From positions 62,001-126,000 of the forward strand of contig JAXGIW010000002.1 of NCBI GenBank assembly GCA_040770625.1: a stretch of DNA of 64,000 nucleotides. Direction: 5' to 3'. Shown piece after piece: positions 42,155 to 50,256 of this stretch. The notes under the pieces were generated by a model. It searched no databases and was not told the origin of the DNA. It was given only the letters and a program-made list of their open reading frames with translations. The position numbers were made by a program, and so were the translations under genes. How positions within the stretch are numbered: position 1 is the stretch's first letter; the number at the start of each line of letters is the position of its first letter. The stretch is from 58-81 sp012729145 (GTDB taxonomy: Bacteria > Synergistota > Synergistia > Synergistales > Thermovirgaceae).

Positions 42155-42229
42155 TAACCGTGGCGTTTCGATTATTATTGACCCGTAGAAGAGTACTGCC
42201 TGAAAAGAAGTCCAGTGGGGGTGGTCAGG

Positions 42230-43027
42230 ATGGTTTCCCAGGATATGAGCGATATGACGCCACGAGAGGTCCGGCAGGCTATCAGGGAGGGAAAATGGAC
42301 AGGCCCCACCGCAGGTATGGCCCCGGAGTTTGTCCAGGCGAACCTGGTGATCGTTCCTAGCGACTGGGCCTTTGATCTTCTCCTTTTCTCCCAGAGGAAT
42401 CCCCGACCCTGCCCCCTCCTGGAGGTTACCGAGCCGGGGGATCCGGAGCCCAGGGAGCTTGCTGCAGGATCTGACATCAGGACCGATCTCCCAAGGTACA
42501 GGGTCTACAGGGACGGGGTCCTTGCCGAAGAACCGACAGATATCAGGGATCTTTGGAGGGATGACCTGGTCTCCTTCCTGATAGGCTGCTCCTTTACCTT
42601 TGAGGGTGCTCTCATGGATGCTGGGGTTCCGGTGAGGCACGTAGAGATGGGGGTCAATGTTCCCATGTACATAACCTCTGTCCCCTGTCGGCCAGCGGGA
42701 CGTCTCAAAGGGCAGGTGGTGATGAGCATGAGACCCATTCCTGCAGTGATGATCGCACGGGCCGTTTCGACGACCGCCCTGTTCCCGGCAGTACACGGTG
42801 CGCCGCTCCACGTCGGTGAGCCGGGTATGATAGGGATAGAGGACCTTTCAAGGCCCGATTTTGGTGATCCCGTTGAGATAAGGGAAGGCGAGATACCTGT
42901 CTTCTGGGGTTGCGGGGTGACCCCCCAGGCGGCCCTTATGGCTTCTAAACCTCCCTTCGCAATAACCCACTCTCCCGGGCACATGTTCCTGACCGACAGG
43001 AAAGACCGGGAGTACTCCGTCTTCTAG
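42230..43027 (+). CDS. DUF1445 / putative hydro-lyase (UPF0317)
   Basis: A 265-residue protein of the DUF1445 family (YcsI-like). Conserved parts are the N-terminal MTPREVRQAIREGKWTGPTAG, FVQANLVIVPSDWAFDLLLFSQRNP, SFLIGCSFTFEGALMDAGVPVRH, and VFWGCGVTPQAALMASKPPFAITHSPGHMFLTD. A mammalian relative is the D-glutamate cyclase, so a role in glutamate or oxoproline chemistry is possible. ATG at 42230 follows GGGGGTGG. It is divergent from niaR. Confidence 0.9.
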   Translation: MVSQDMSDMTPREVRQAIREGKWTGPTAGMAPEFVQANLVIVPSDWAFDLLLFSQRNPRPCPLLEVTEPGDPEPRELAAGSDIRTDLPRYRVYRDGVLAEEPTDIRDLWRDDLVSFLIGCSFTFEGALMDAGVPVRHVEMGVNVPMYITSVPCRPAGRLKGQVVMSMRPIPAVMIARAVSTTALFPAVHGAPLHVGEPGMIGIEDLSRPDFGDPVEIREGEIPVFWGCGVTPQAALMASKPPFAITHSPGHMFLTDRKDREYSVF

Positions 43028-43051
43028 GGTTTTGGCAGAGACCAGGGATGG

Positions 43052-43462
43052 TCAGGAGGGGTGCGAGAGGTAGGCGTTCCTGGCTGCTACGCGAAGGTCA
43101 GTCAGAGACATGTCCCTGACCCTTTCAAAGACCCTGTCGACCTGTTCACTGTACCTTTCTGCGATATCGGGGTGTTCCTTCAGAAGCCTGATGCCCTCGC
43201 TTCCGAGGTCCCTCCTGAAGCCGGACGGTGTCTCTGTTGAGACCAGGTTGTTGTCGTAGAGCATCCTTTCCAGGAAGAGCTGCAGTTCCGGGGAAACGGG
43301 TCTCTCCCTCTCCAAACCGAAGACAAAACCGAGGGGGACATCCTCCTTGATTTGGAGGAGGAGGATAGATTTCCGAAGCCTTGCGTAACCCCACAGGTCG
43401 GGGTTATCGCCCTTTCTGGCAACGAGACTGAGGATGACTACCCGTCTCTCCAGATCATCCAT
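43052..43462 (-). CDS. Hypothetical protein, weak resemblance to YwgA/Panacea-like helical domain
   Basis: A 136-residue soluble, mostly helical protein. The pattern ARLRKSILLLQ ... FVFGLERERPVSPELQLFLERMLYDNNLV loosely resembles the winged-helix-like YwgA or Panacea domain, in which a short helix and a G-P-x-S-x-E-L loop recur. The rest (SEQVDRVFERVRDMSLTDLRVAARNAYLSHPS) is charged. ATG at 43462 has GGAGGGGG. It runs in the same direction as the saccharopine-like gene but has its own terminator before it. No function is proposed. Confidence 0.65.
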   Translation of the reverse strand: MDDLERRVVILSLVARKGDNPDLWGYARLRKSILLLQIKEDVPLGFVFGLERERPVSPELQLFLERMLYDNNLVSTETPSGFRRDLGSEGIRLLKEHPDIAERYSEQVDRVFERVRDMSLTDLRVAARNAYLSHPS

Positions 43463-43523
43463 GAGGGACCCCCTCCAAGGGAAATGGTCTATGTTACTTT
43501 ACCAGAGTGGAGAGAAAAAGCAA

Positions 43524-43548
43524 GGGCGGTACCGGCCAGGGACCGCCC
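43524..43548 (-). terminator. Terminator of the first saccharopine-dehydrogenase-like gene
   Basis: Stem GGGCGGT/ACCGCCC (43524-43530 and 43542-43548) with an 11-base loop. On the minus strand it is followed by TTGCTTTTTC, so it ends the gene at 43556. Confidence 0.7.
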
Positions 43549-43555
43549 TGGTATT

Positions 43556-44719
43556 TCAAGATCCAGAGACCTCTTTTGTTACCTTGACCCCGCGCTTTTC
43601 CATCTCGGCAATAAATCTGGCTACTACCTCGGGTTTGTCGCCGATGGCTTCCGGTGCGTGAACTCCGGGCATGTCAACAAGGCCCTCGGCCATCAGCCGG
43701 GCCATTATGACGCAGGTGAATCCCGTGGTCCTGGCCATGGAAGTGTAGCCCGTCTTTTCGTCCCTTTCATCGTACATCCTGTAGCGATGAAGAATGGGTT
43801 TGCCTTTCAGATATCCGTTGATATCGACCTGCAGGAAGGTGAACTCCTTTTCCTTCTCACCAAGCTTCATCATCGGGTAGGCGAGAGCGGCAAAGACATC
43901 CCTGGGGACCACTTTCTGCCCTTTAACCTTCACCGGTCCGGTGGAGAAGAGGCCGATCTCCCTGAGGAAGGCAAGCCTTTCTGCCGTACCGGGGTAGCGG
44001 AGGGTCTTTTCACAGATATTGGAAGCAGGTATGGTCTTCAGAAGGGATCTCAGACCATCGGTAAGGAATCCCTCCATCTCCGGGAGTTCTACCCCCGGGA
44101 TCTTGAACCTGTAGATCATGTTCTCCGAAAGGGCGGGCATTTCGATTATCTTCCCGCTCCTCTTGAGCCTGACGGGGCGGACATACTCCTCGATGCAGTC
44201 GTCGGGAGAGAATACGAACCTGTAGTTGAAGGGTTCCTTCGGTTCAGTGGGCAGTCCTGTGACATAGATCTCCACGCTTTCGACGCTGTCCATCTCACTG
44301 ACTGAACTTCCGATAAGCATGTTCGAGAATCCGGGACTTACCCCCACATCTTCCATGAGGGTCACTCCTGCCTTTTTGGCCTCCTCGTCCCAGCGGAAAT
44401 AGTCCTCGCCCATGAAGCTGATGTCCGACATGCTCTTTCCAGCTCGAATGACGGCCCCCATCATGGCGAATCCCATTGAACCCGGGACGGCACCCACAAC
44501 TATATCGTGGTCTTTCACTGCCCTTGTTATCGATGCCGGGCTGGAAAAGTCGACGTTGTCCAGCGGGGTCATCCTATCCCCCGACCTGGCGACCAGCCGA
44601 TCGAGGACATTCCTGTTGGCATCTGCGACGGTGACCGCATAATCCTCATCGAAGGCAAGGTCCAGGGCCATTACGGATCCGACCAGGCCGCCGCCGAGCA
44701 CTATCACTTTTTTCTTCAT
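43556..44719 (-). CDS. Saccharopine dehydrogenase-like protein (lysine 6-dehydrogenase type), paralog 1
   Basis: A 387-residue NAD(P)-binding oxidoreductase. N-terminal Rossmann motif VIVLGGGLVGSVMALDLAF; then VADANRNVLDRL; EDVGVSPGFSNMLIGSSV; NYRFVFSPDDCIEEYVRPV; and EGFLTDGLRSLLKTI, all as in lysine 6-dehydrogenases. It is clearly paralogous to the gene at 45163. ATG at 44719 has GAGGAGG. Its promoter carries the TGCATACA site shared with paralog 2 and kamA. Lysine or a product of lysine is the likely substrate, but this is inference. Confidence 0.85.
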   Translation of the reverse strand: MKKKVIVLGGGLVGSVMALDLAFDEDYAVTVADANRNVLDRLVARSGDRMTPLDNVDFSSPASITRAVKDHDIVVGAVPGSMGFAMMGAVIRAGKSMSDISFMGEDYFRWDEEAKKAGVTLMEDVGVSPGFSNMLIGSSVSEMDSVESVEIYVTGLPTEPKEPFNYRFVFSPDDCIEEYVRPVRLKRSGKIIEMPALSENMIYRFKIPGVELPEMEGFLTDGLRSLLKTIPASNICEKTLRYPGTAERLAFLREIGLFSTGPVKVKGQKVVPRDVFAALAYPMMKLGEKEKEFTFLQVDINGYLKGKPILHRYRMYDERDEKTGYTSMARTTGFTCVIMARLMAEGLVDMPGVHAPEAIGDKPEVVARFIAEMEKRGVKVTKEVSGS

Positions 44720-44756
44720 AGGCAAACCTCCTCTGGGATCGGTGCTGAAGCAAATA

Positions 44757-44796
44757 TGTATGCAATAATTATCTCACCTGGCAACAGGCCGGTCAA
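44757..44796 (-). promoter_or_regulatory. Promoter plus TGCATACA operator of saccharopine-like paralog 1
   Basis: Read on the minus strand: TTGACC (plus 44791-44796), 17 bases, GATAAT (plus 44768-44773), then TGCATACA (plus 44757-44764) three bases later. The octamer recurs at the same relative place in two other promoters of this block. Confidence 0.8.
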
Positions 44797-45026
44797 ATGG
44801 TCAAGGGAAAAAGGAAGGGGCAAGGGCGTGAGATGTTGACGGGAGACGGAAAGGGCAGGTGTGCTCACCTGTCTGGTTTTACCAATGTAGAGTTCTCCTC
44901 TCTCACTTTTCTGCGTCACCCGTGGCGAGAAGATTCCAGGGCCAGATCCTCACATCGCTCCGCTCCTCAGGATGACAACAACAGATCAAGAACGCGGACA
45001 GTTTATGCACTCGATGGTTTCGACCT

Positions 45027-45054
45027 ACGATTCACATATTACGATCAACGCTGC
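45027..45054. repeat. Heptamer repeat tract
   Basis: Four units: ACGATTC, ACATATT, ACGATCA, ACGCTGC. Same 7-bp period as other tracts. Confidence 0.65.
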
Positions 45055-45075
45055 AGTACAACGCTACAAGGAAAT

Positions 45076-45118
45076 TTGACTTCCCGGATATCATTATTTA
45101 TACTATTGATTGCATACA
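45076..45118 (+). promoter_or_regulatory. Promoter plus TGCATACA operator of saccharopine-like paralog 2
   Basis: TTGACT (45076-45081), 17 bases, TATACT (45099-45104), then TGCATACA at 45111-45118, at the expected transcription start. A second related word CAATACAAA follows at 45137-45145. Confidence 0.85.
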
Positions 45119-45162
45119 AAAGGGTTTAGCCCCATTCAATACAAACAGAAGGAGGGATCTGG

Positions 45163-46314
45163 ATGAAGGCTGTTCAGATCGGAGGAGGGCTTGTCGGCCA
45201 GCTGATAGTGGCTGACATGATGAAGGATTTCGAGGTGACCGTGGTCGATTTGGACCGGAACACTCTCGAGGAGATCGAGAAAAAGCACCCAGGGGTCAGG
45301 ACCGCTGTAGCTTCTGCTACCGATGCCTCCCGGCTGGCCCCCATACTGGAGGACGCAGACATAGTCACGGCGGGGGTACCGGGACGTTTCGGCTACGAAA
45401 TGATGAAGACCGTCATCGGGCTGGGCAAGAACCTGGTGGACATCTCCTTCATGGCCGAGGATTTCGAGGAGCTCGACGGTCTTGCCAGGGAGAAGGGGGT
45501 AACGGTGATCCCGGACATGGGAGTTGCCCCGGGTATGTCCAACTTCCTCATGGGCAGAGGTTCGGCGCTCCTCGACGAGGTGGAGGGCGCATATATCTAC
45601 GTTGGAGGAATTCCCACCAAGGCTGTTCCCCCCTTCAACTACCAGGTAACCTGGTCCCCCAAGGACTGTATCGAGGAGTTCACCAGACCTGTCACTATCG
45701 TCAGGGACTTCCGGAAGGAAGTGGTCGAAGCCACTTCCGGGCTTCATCTGCGCGAATTCCCGGGAGTGGGGACCCTGGAGGGGTTCTACACTGATGGTCT
45801 GCGAAGCCTTGCGAAGAACATCAAGGCAAGGAACCTGGGGGAGATGACCCTCAGGTGGCCAGGTCACGTTGAGCAGATGAGGCTCCTCCGGTCCATGGGG
45901 CTCTTCGAAGAGACACCCAGGAACCTTGGCGGCAGGGAGGTCGTGCCTCTTGATGTGGCTGCGGACCTTCTCTTCCCTATGTGGAAGATGGAGCCCGAAA
46001 AGGGCGACAGGGATCTAACCGTCATGGAGATAGACGTTCACGGTTTCAAGGGTGCCGACGAGGTGACCTATTCGTGGTACCTGCTGGACTACTTTGACGA
46101 GAAGACCTGGAATACATCGATGAGCCGCTGCACAGGGTGCTCCTGCGCCATCTTCGCCAGGGCGGTGGCAAAGGGGTATGTGAAGCAGAAGGGCGTCTTA
46201 CCGGCCGAAAAACTTGCCGCTGACGACGATCTTTACAACTATGTCATTGAAGAGCAGCAAAAGAGGAGGATCAAGTACACCGCGTCGGTCAAGAGAGTGA
46301 TGAACGTAAGATAG
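45163..46314 (+). CDS. Saccharopine dehydrogenase-like protein (lysine 6-dehydrogenase type), paralog 2
   Basis: A 383-residue oxidoreductase similar to paralog 1. Rossmann start MKAVQIGGGLVGQLIVADMM; VTVVDLDRNTLEEIEKKH; PDMGVAPGMSNFLMGRGSALLDEV; YVGGIPTKAVPPFNYQVTWSPKDCIEEFTRPV; EGFYTDGLRSLAKNIKARNLGEMTLRWPGH. These blocks match lysine 6-dehydrogenase, which oxidatively deaminates the 6-amino group of lysine. A Cys-rich SRCTGCSCAIF stretch is present near the C-terminus. ATG at 45163 has GGAGGG. It is the first gene of the plus-strand lysine block and is followed by nhaC-type carrier and kamA. Confidence 0.87.
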   Translation: MKAVQIGGGLVGQLIVADMMKDFEVTVVDLDRNTLEEIEKKHPGVRTAVASATDASRLAPILEDADIVTAGVPGRFGYEMMKTVIGLGKNLVDISFMAEDFEELDGLAREKGVTVIPDMGVAPGMSNFLMGRGSALLDEVEGAYIYVGGIPTKAVPPFNYQVTWSPKDCIEEFTRPVTIVRDFRKEVVEATSGLHLREFPGVGTLEGFYTDGLRSLAKNIKARNLGEMTLRWPGHVEQMRLLRSMGLFEETPRNLGGREVVPLDVAADLLFPMWKMEPEKGDRDLTVMEIDVHGFKGADEVTYSWYLLDYFDEKTWNTSMSRCTGCSCAIFARAVAKGYVKQKGVLPAEKLAADDDLYNYVIEEQQKRRIKYTASVKRVMNVR

Positions 46315-46348
46315 CTTTCTTCTTCACTAAGATCCTTTTTCTCCTGCA

Positions 46349-46382
46349 GGGAGGGGGAGGAGCCTTCTTCCTCCTCCCCTCC
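46349..46382 (+). terminator. Possible terminator after paralog 2
   Basis: An imperfect GC-rich stem (GGAGGGGGAGGAG against its complement CCTCCTCCCCTCC, one bulge) with a 7-9 base loop. The T-run is weak. Confidence 0.5.
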
Positions 46383-46399
46383 TTCCAGAAGGTCCCTCG

Positions 46400-46658
46400 A
46401 GGACAAAAACATCTCCCAAGTCTGATTAAAATATGAAAATCATGTATAATGACCTTGAGCATTCCGGCAGCCCGTATCACTTGTCTTGAGCGGAAGACTG
46501 CCGGCCGACCGGGTGGGTATTCACAGGTCGTACAAAGGGATGAAAGGGTTTTATCTGAAGATCCCTTCAAGAAGGAGGTGGGGCCTGGGCGTGATCTCCC
46601 GGGTTTCTTTGTGTCACCATGAACTTAGACTCAAATCCTTGGAGAAGGAGGTTCTTTC
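46400..46658 (+). promoter_or_regulatory. Promoter and 200-nt leader of the first NhaC gene
   Basis: A TATAAT box at 46445-46450 lies about 210 bases upstream of the start codon; the -35 (CTGATT region) is weak. The leader can form a stem CCGGCAG/CTGCCGG (near 46470 and 46500) and another AAGGGAT/ATCCCTT pair near 46535-46565. It shares TGACCTTGAG (46450-46459) with the leader of the second NhaC gene (50154-50163). It does not match the lysine riboswitch. Apart from these I see nothing. Confidence 0.5.
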
Positions 46659-48167
46659 ATGTCGGAGAAACAGCAAGTCAAGCCAAGTCTGGGTCTCTCC
46701 ATCGGCGTGTTCGTGGCAGCGGCCGTCATTATCAGTTTCGGTGTTCTTAAACTGGGCGTAGATGCCCATATCCCCATCGTTTTTTCCGCTGTCCTTGTTT
46801 GTATTGTGGGCCTTACAGTCCTCAAGATGCCGTGGTCCCAGATAGAGGAAGGCGGCCTCAACGCAATAGCAGTTGCCCTTCAGGCGGTCGTCATACTTAT
46901 GATAATTGGAATGGTCATTGGCATCTGGATCCAGAGCGGAGTCGTACCCAGCCTTATCTACTACGGACTTTCCATCCTGTCGCCTTCGATCTTCCTGCTG
47001 GCCACTCTTCTGATCACGTCCATAGTCTCTATCTCGACCGGCTCTTCATGGACCACTGCCGGGACCGTAGGTATAGCCCTCATGGGCATAGCTCACGGTC
47101 TTGGGATCCCCGCCCCGCTTACGGCGGGCATAGTGGTCTCCGGAGCCTATTTCGGCGACAAGATGTCGCCTCTTTCGGATACGACAAACCTTGCGCCGGC
47201 CGTTGCAGGGGCAAACCTTTTTGACCATATCCGGGCAATGGTCTGGTCCACTGGGCCGACCTATCTTATCGTAGCGGCGATCTGCGTTTTCCTGGGCATG
47301 AGATATGCGGGCGGGGCGCTTGACGCAGAGAAGATCTCCGCCATGCAGCAGATGATGAAGGCCGAGTTCAACATCGGGCTTCTGGGGTTCCTTCCCCCCC
47401 TTCTTGTAATCGGGCTTGCGGTGAGGAAGGCCCCGGCCATCCCCGGTCTTTTCGCCGGTGTTCTGGTGGCGGCGATCATGTCCGCTGTCCAGGGTAACGG
47501 CATCGGCGACATCATCGATGTGATCCACTACGGCTATGGTGCCTCCGTCTCCGGCGAGTTCGCTGGTGCCGAGGGCGAGGCTCTGCTCAACATGCTCAGC
47601 CAGTTCAACCTTGACATCGCTCCGGAAATGGCGACAGAGGTCGGGGGCATGCTCAGTGAGCTGGTCTCAAGGGGCGGCCTCGATTCGATGATGTGGACCA
47701 TCTCGCTGATCTTCTGCGCCCTCTTCTTTGGTGGTGTCATGGAGGCCTGCGGTTTCCTGGAGACCATAGTCGGTTCCATCACCAGACAGGTCAAGACCGT
47801 CGGCGGAATGATGGGTTCCGTCATCGGTACCTGCTTCCTGGCCAACCTCTTCCTCGGGGACCAGTATCTTGCTCTGGTCATCCCCGGCAGGATGTTCAAG
47901 ACTGCCTTCGAGGAGAAGGGCCTTGCGCCCAGAATGCTCTCCCGTGCTACAGAGGATGCGGGAACTCTCACTTCGGCGCTGATACCATGGAACACCTGCG
48001 GAGCTTTCCAGAGCAGTGTCCTGGGGGTCGCAACGCTGGCCTACGCCCCCTATGCCTTCCTTAACTACCTCAACCCGATCGTCTCCATTATCATGTCCTA
48101 CATGAAGATAGGCATCTACTGGAGAAAAGAGGACGGAACTGACATTGTGGCAAAGGAGAAGCCGTAG
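46659..48167 (+). CDS. NhaC-family transporter, copy 1 (possible lysine/amino-acid carrier)
   Basis: A 502-residue polytopic membrane protein with the NhaC core GAYFGDKMSPLSDTTNLAPAVAG (about residue 165), TGSSWTTAGTVGIAL and LIPWNTCGAFQSSVLGVATLAYAPYAFLNYLNPI. Named as a Na+/H+ antiporter by homology. A branch of NhaC, LysW, has been proposed to carry lysine, and this gene sits between lysine-type enzymes, so amino-acid exchange is possible. ATG at 46659 follows AAGGAGG. It is about 90 percent identical by eye to the gene at 50257, without gaps. Confidence 0.88.
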   Translation: MSEKQQVKPSLGLSIGVFVAAAVIISFGVLKLGVDAHIPIVFSAVLVCIVGLTVLKMPWSQIEEGGLNAIAVALQAVVILMIIGMVIGIWIQSGVVPSLIYYGLSILSPSIFLLATLLITSIVSISTGSSWTTAGTVGIALMGIAHGLGIPAPLTAGIVVSGAYFGDKMSPLSDTTNLAPAVAGANLFDHIRAMVWSTGPTYLIVAAICVFLGMRYAGGALDAEKISAMQQMMKAEFNIGLLGFLPPLLVIGLAVRKAPAIPGLFAGVLVAAIMSAVQGNGIGDIIDVIHYGYGASVSGEFAGAEGEALLNMLSQFNLDIAPEMATEVGGMLSELVSRGGLDSMMWTISLIFCALFFGGVMEACGFLETIVGSITRQVKTVGGMMGSVIGTCFLANLFLGDQYLALVIPGRMFKTAFEEKGLAPRMLSRATEDAGTLTSALIPWNTCGAFQSSVLGVATLAYAPYAFLNYLNPIVSIIMSYMKIGIYWRKEDGTDIVAKEKP

Positions 48168-48201
48168 GGAAAGTTTTCTTTTTGAAATAGCGGCTGTTTT
48201 T

Positions 48202-48234
48202 CCGGCGGCGGGGGAACCCGCCGCCGGCCCTTTT
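48202..48234 (+). terminator. Rho-independent terminator after NhaC copy 1
   Basis: Perfect 11-bp stem CCGGCGGCGGG (48202-48212) and CCCGCCGCCGG (48217-48227), GGAA tetraloop, then CCCTTTT. Confidence 0.92.
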
Positions 48235-48256
48235 GTGCCCTGACCCCCTTCATGGT

Positions 48257-48305
48257 TTGACACCCCGGAATCCGAAGGTGTAGGATAAATATCAAAATGC
48301 ATACA
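48257..48305 (+). promoter_or_regulatory. kamA promoter plus TGCATACA operator
   Basis: TTGACA (48257-48262), 18 bases, TAGGAT (48281-48286), then TGCATACA at 48298-48305 and a second CAATACA word at 48310-48316. Third copy of the operator in the lysine block. Confidence 0.75.
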
Positions 48306-48340
48306 AGTCAATACATTATTTCCTTACAGGAGGGGAGAAT

Positions 48341-49609
48341 ATGCGTATGCGGGACAGGAAAGAGATACCTCTCTGGAAGGGTGTCTCGGAACAGGAGTGG
48401 AACGACTGGAAGTGGCAGGTTGCCAACCGCATAACGACAGTGGAAAAGCTTCGGCAGGTCATCGACATCACCGATGATGAGGCAGCCAGTATCGGAAGGA
48501 GCCTTGGCAAGCTCAGGATGGCAATTACGCCTTACTACGCATCTTTGATGGATCCCGATGACCCGAAATGCCCAGTGAGGATACAGGCGGTTCCGACTGA
48601 GCACGAGACGAAGCTGGCCAAGGCGGATCTTCACGACCCTCTTCATGAGGACGTGGACTCGCCGACACCGGGGCTGACCCACCGTTATCCGGACCGGGGA
48701 CTTCTTCTGATAACTGATCAGTGTAGCATGTATTGCCGTCACTGCACCAGGAGACGTCACGCCGGGGAGACGGACAGGGCTTACGGTGAAGAGCAGATCA
48801 AAAAGTGCATCGAATACGTCAGGAAGACCCCTACGTTCAGGGACGTTCTTCTTTCAGGCGGGGACCCACTGACGGTGGATGACGACAGGCTGGAGTGGGT
48901 CATTTCGGAACTGAGGAAGATACCCCACGTGGACTTCGTGAGGCTCGGGACGAGGATGCCCGTTGTCTGCCCCCAGAGAATTACCGACAAGCTCTGCACC
49001 ATGCTCCGGAAGTATCACCCCATATGGCTCAATACCCAGTTCAACCATCCCAAGGAAGTGACCAGTGAGACCGCTGAGGCATGTGCCAAGCTAGCGGACG
49101 CCGGTATCCCCCTGGGTAACCAGACGGTTCTTCTGAAAGGGATCAATGACTGCCCCTACATCATCAGGGAGCTGAACCAGAGGCTTCTGAAGATCCGGGT
49201 CAACCCGTATTACATATACCAGTGTGACCTTTCCGAGGGAATAGAGCACTTCCGGACGAGCGTGGGTAAGGGTATCCAGATCATAGAGTACCTGCGGGGT
49301 CACACAACGGGGATGGCCCAGCCGCTGTTCATTGTTGATGCCCCCGGAGGAGGCGGTAAAATACCAGTGGGGCCGAACTACGTTGTAAGCCAGTCCGACA
49401 GGAAGGTTATCCTAAGGAACTACGAAGGCGTTCTGACGACTTATACGGAGCCAGACGACAACCAGAGCCACCCCGAAGAGCTCTACCACTGGGAGGAGTA
49501 CACTGCCCGGCAGAGGCAGCTCTCGAGGGAGGGCCTTATCAAGCTTTTCGAAGGGGAACTTCTCTCTCTCGAACCTGCCCATCTCGACCGCCGGGAGAGG
49601 AACAAATAA
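48341..49609 (+). CDS. kamA: Lysine 2,3-aminomutase
   Basis: A 422-residue radical SAM, PLP enzyme converting L-lysine to L-beta-lysine. The radical SAM cluster motif is CSMYCRHCTRRRHAG (Cys-x3-Cys-x2-Cys, about 130). The PLP Lys region is in the C-terminal part; APGGGGKIPVGPNYVV is characteristic. Substrate-binding Asp residues of lysine enzymes are present as YQCDLSEG and FIVDAPGGGG, where glutamate 2,3-aminomutase has other residues. ATG at 48341 has AGGAGGGG. It could feed lysine fermentation or beta-lysine osmolyte synthesis; no kamD/kamE, kdd, kce or ablB gene is in this window. Confidence 0.94.
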   Translation: MRMRDRKEIPLWKGVSEQEWNDWKWQVANRITTVEKLRQVIDITDDEAASIGRSLGKLRMAITPYYASLMDPDDPKCPVRIQAVPTEHETKLAKADLHDPLHEDVDSPTPGLTHRYPDRGLLLITDQCSMYCRHCTRRRHAGETDRAYGEEQIKKCIEYVRKTPTFRDVLLSGGDPLTVDDDRLEWVISELRKIPHVDFVRLGTRMPVVCPQRITDKLCTMLRKYHPIWLNTQFNHPKEVTSETAEACAKLADAGIPLGNQTVLLKGINDCPYIIRELNQRLLKIRVNPYYIYQCDLSEGIEHFRTSVGKGIQIIEYLRGHTTGMAQPLFIVDAPGGGGKIPVGPNYVVSQSDRKVILRNYEGVLTTYTEPDDNQSHPEELYHWEEYTARQRQLSREGLIKLFEGELLSLEPAHLDRRERNK

Positions 49610-49648
49610 TCGGAAACAAAGAAAGGCCTATTGCAGGAGGTGCGTTCC

Positions 49649-50065
49649 TTGGAGGAGCTGCTGGTATCCCGTTCCGTCACACCCTTCCCCAAGTGGATGA
49701 AGTGGATGGTCCTTCTTGTGGGGATCCTTCTCATAGGGGACGGAATGCGGAGCTTCATGTTCCACAAGATACTCGTAGGAGCTGTTCTGGCCTATATTTC
49801 AGGGTATGACAAGAGGATCGTGCTTTCTCCGGGAGGGATAGTCCGGCAGACAAGGACCTGGATCACTACCCACTCGACCACCCTTCCCTGGGACGAGGTG
49901 CAGTACGTCAACTTTGCCTACAGGGGTTCGAAGATGATGTGTTTCTTTGAAAAGGACGTTACAGGCCTCAAGGTGCTCTTTGACAGGAACGATGAGCCTG
50001 AGGTCAGGAGGATCCTGGAACTTTACATTCCCGATGTGGAGACTGGAGTGGTGGGGGGGAGTTAG
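49649..50065 (+). CDS. Membrane protein with PH-like cytoplasmic part, function unknown
   Basis: A 138-residue protein. TTG at 49649 has AGGAGGTG upstream. One or two membrane segments (WMKWMVLLVGILLIGDGM, HKILVGAVLAYISGYD) are followed by a beta-rich region (RIVLSPGGIVRQTRTWITTHSTTLPWDEVQYVNFAYRG) similar to bacterial PH domains. It lies 39 bases after kamA and is probably in its transcript. No specific function is proposed. Confidence 0.7.
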   Translation: MEELLVSRSVTPFPKWMKWMVLLVGILLIGDGMRSFMFHKILVGAVLAYISGYDKRIVLSPGGIVRQTRTWITTHSTTLPWDEVQYVNFAYRGSKMMCFFEKDVTGLKVLFDRNDEPEVRRILELYIPDVETGVVGGS

Positions 50066-50256
50066 ACAGTTAGGCGAAAAGATGATGTTGTTACTCCTTC
50101 AAAAAGGTGTATTCTTCACGAAGAAGAGGCATCAAACGTTTTCCCATCATAAGTGACCTTGAGAGGGGGAGTGGAAGGGCTCTCCGGGAAAGGCCCTGTT
50201 TTGGGGAGTGTCAGGTTGCTGAGGAAGATTTCGCTTTTTGAAGGAGGTTCTGGTCT
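50066..50256 (+). promoter_or_regulatory. Leader of the second NhaC gene
   Basis: 191 bases without a gene. It contains TGACCTTGAG (50154-50163), as in the first NhaC leader, and a possible AGGGC/GCCCT stem followed by a GGAGG SD. No clear promoter. Confidence 0.45.

Larger units (their letters stand above)
44720..45162. other. 443-base divergent intergenic region with two promoters and a repeat
   Basis: The gap holds the minus-strand promoter for paralog 1, the plus-strand promoter for paralog 2 and a heptamer tract at 45027-45054. Between them (44800-45026) is sequence without any gene I can support. Confidence 0.7.

Noticed and set aside
46400..46658. Lysine riboswitch in the leader of the first NhaC gene
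   Set aside because: The leader has hairpins and lies in a lysine-related block, but the conserved core segments of the lysine aptamer are not visible.
48341..49609. kamA as glutamate 2,3-aminomutase
   Set aside because: Both substrate-binding Asp residues of lysine enzymes are present (YQCD, VDAPGG).
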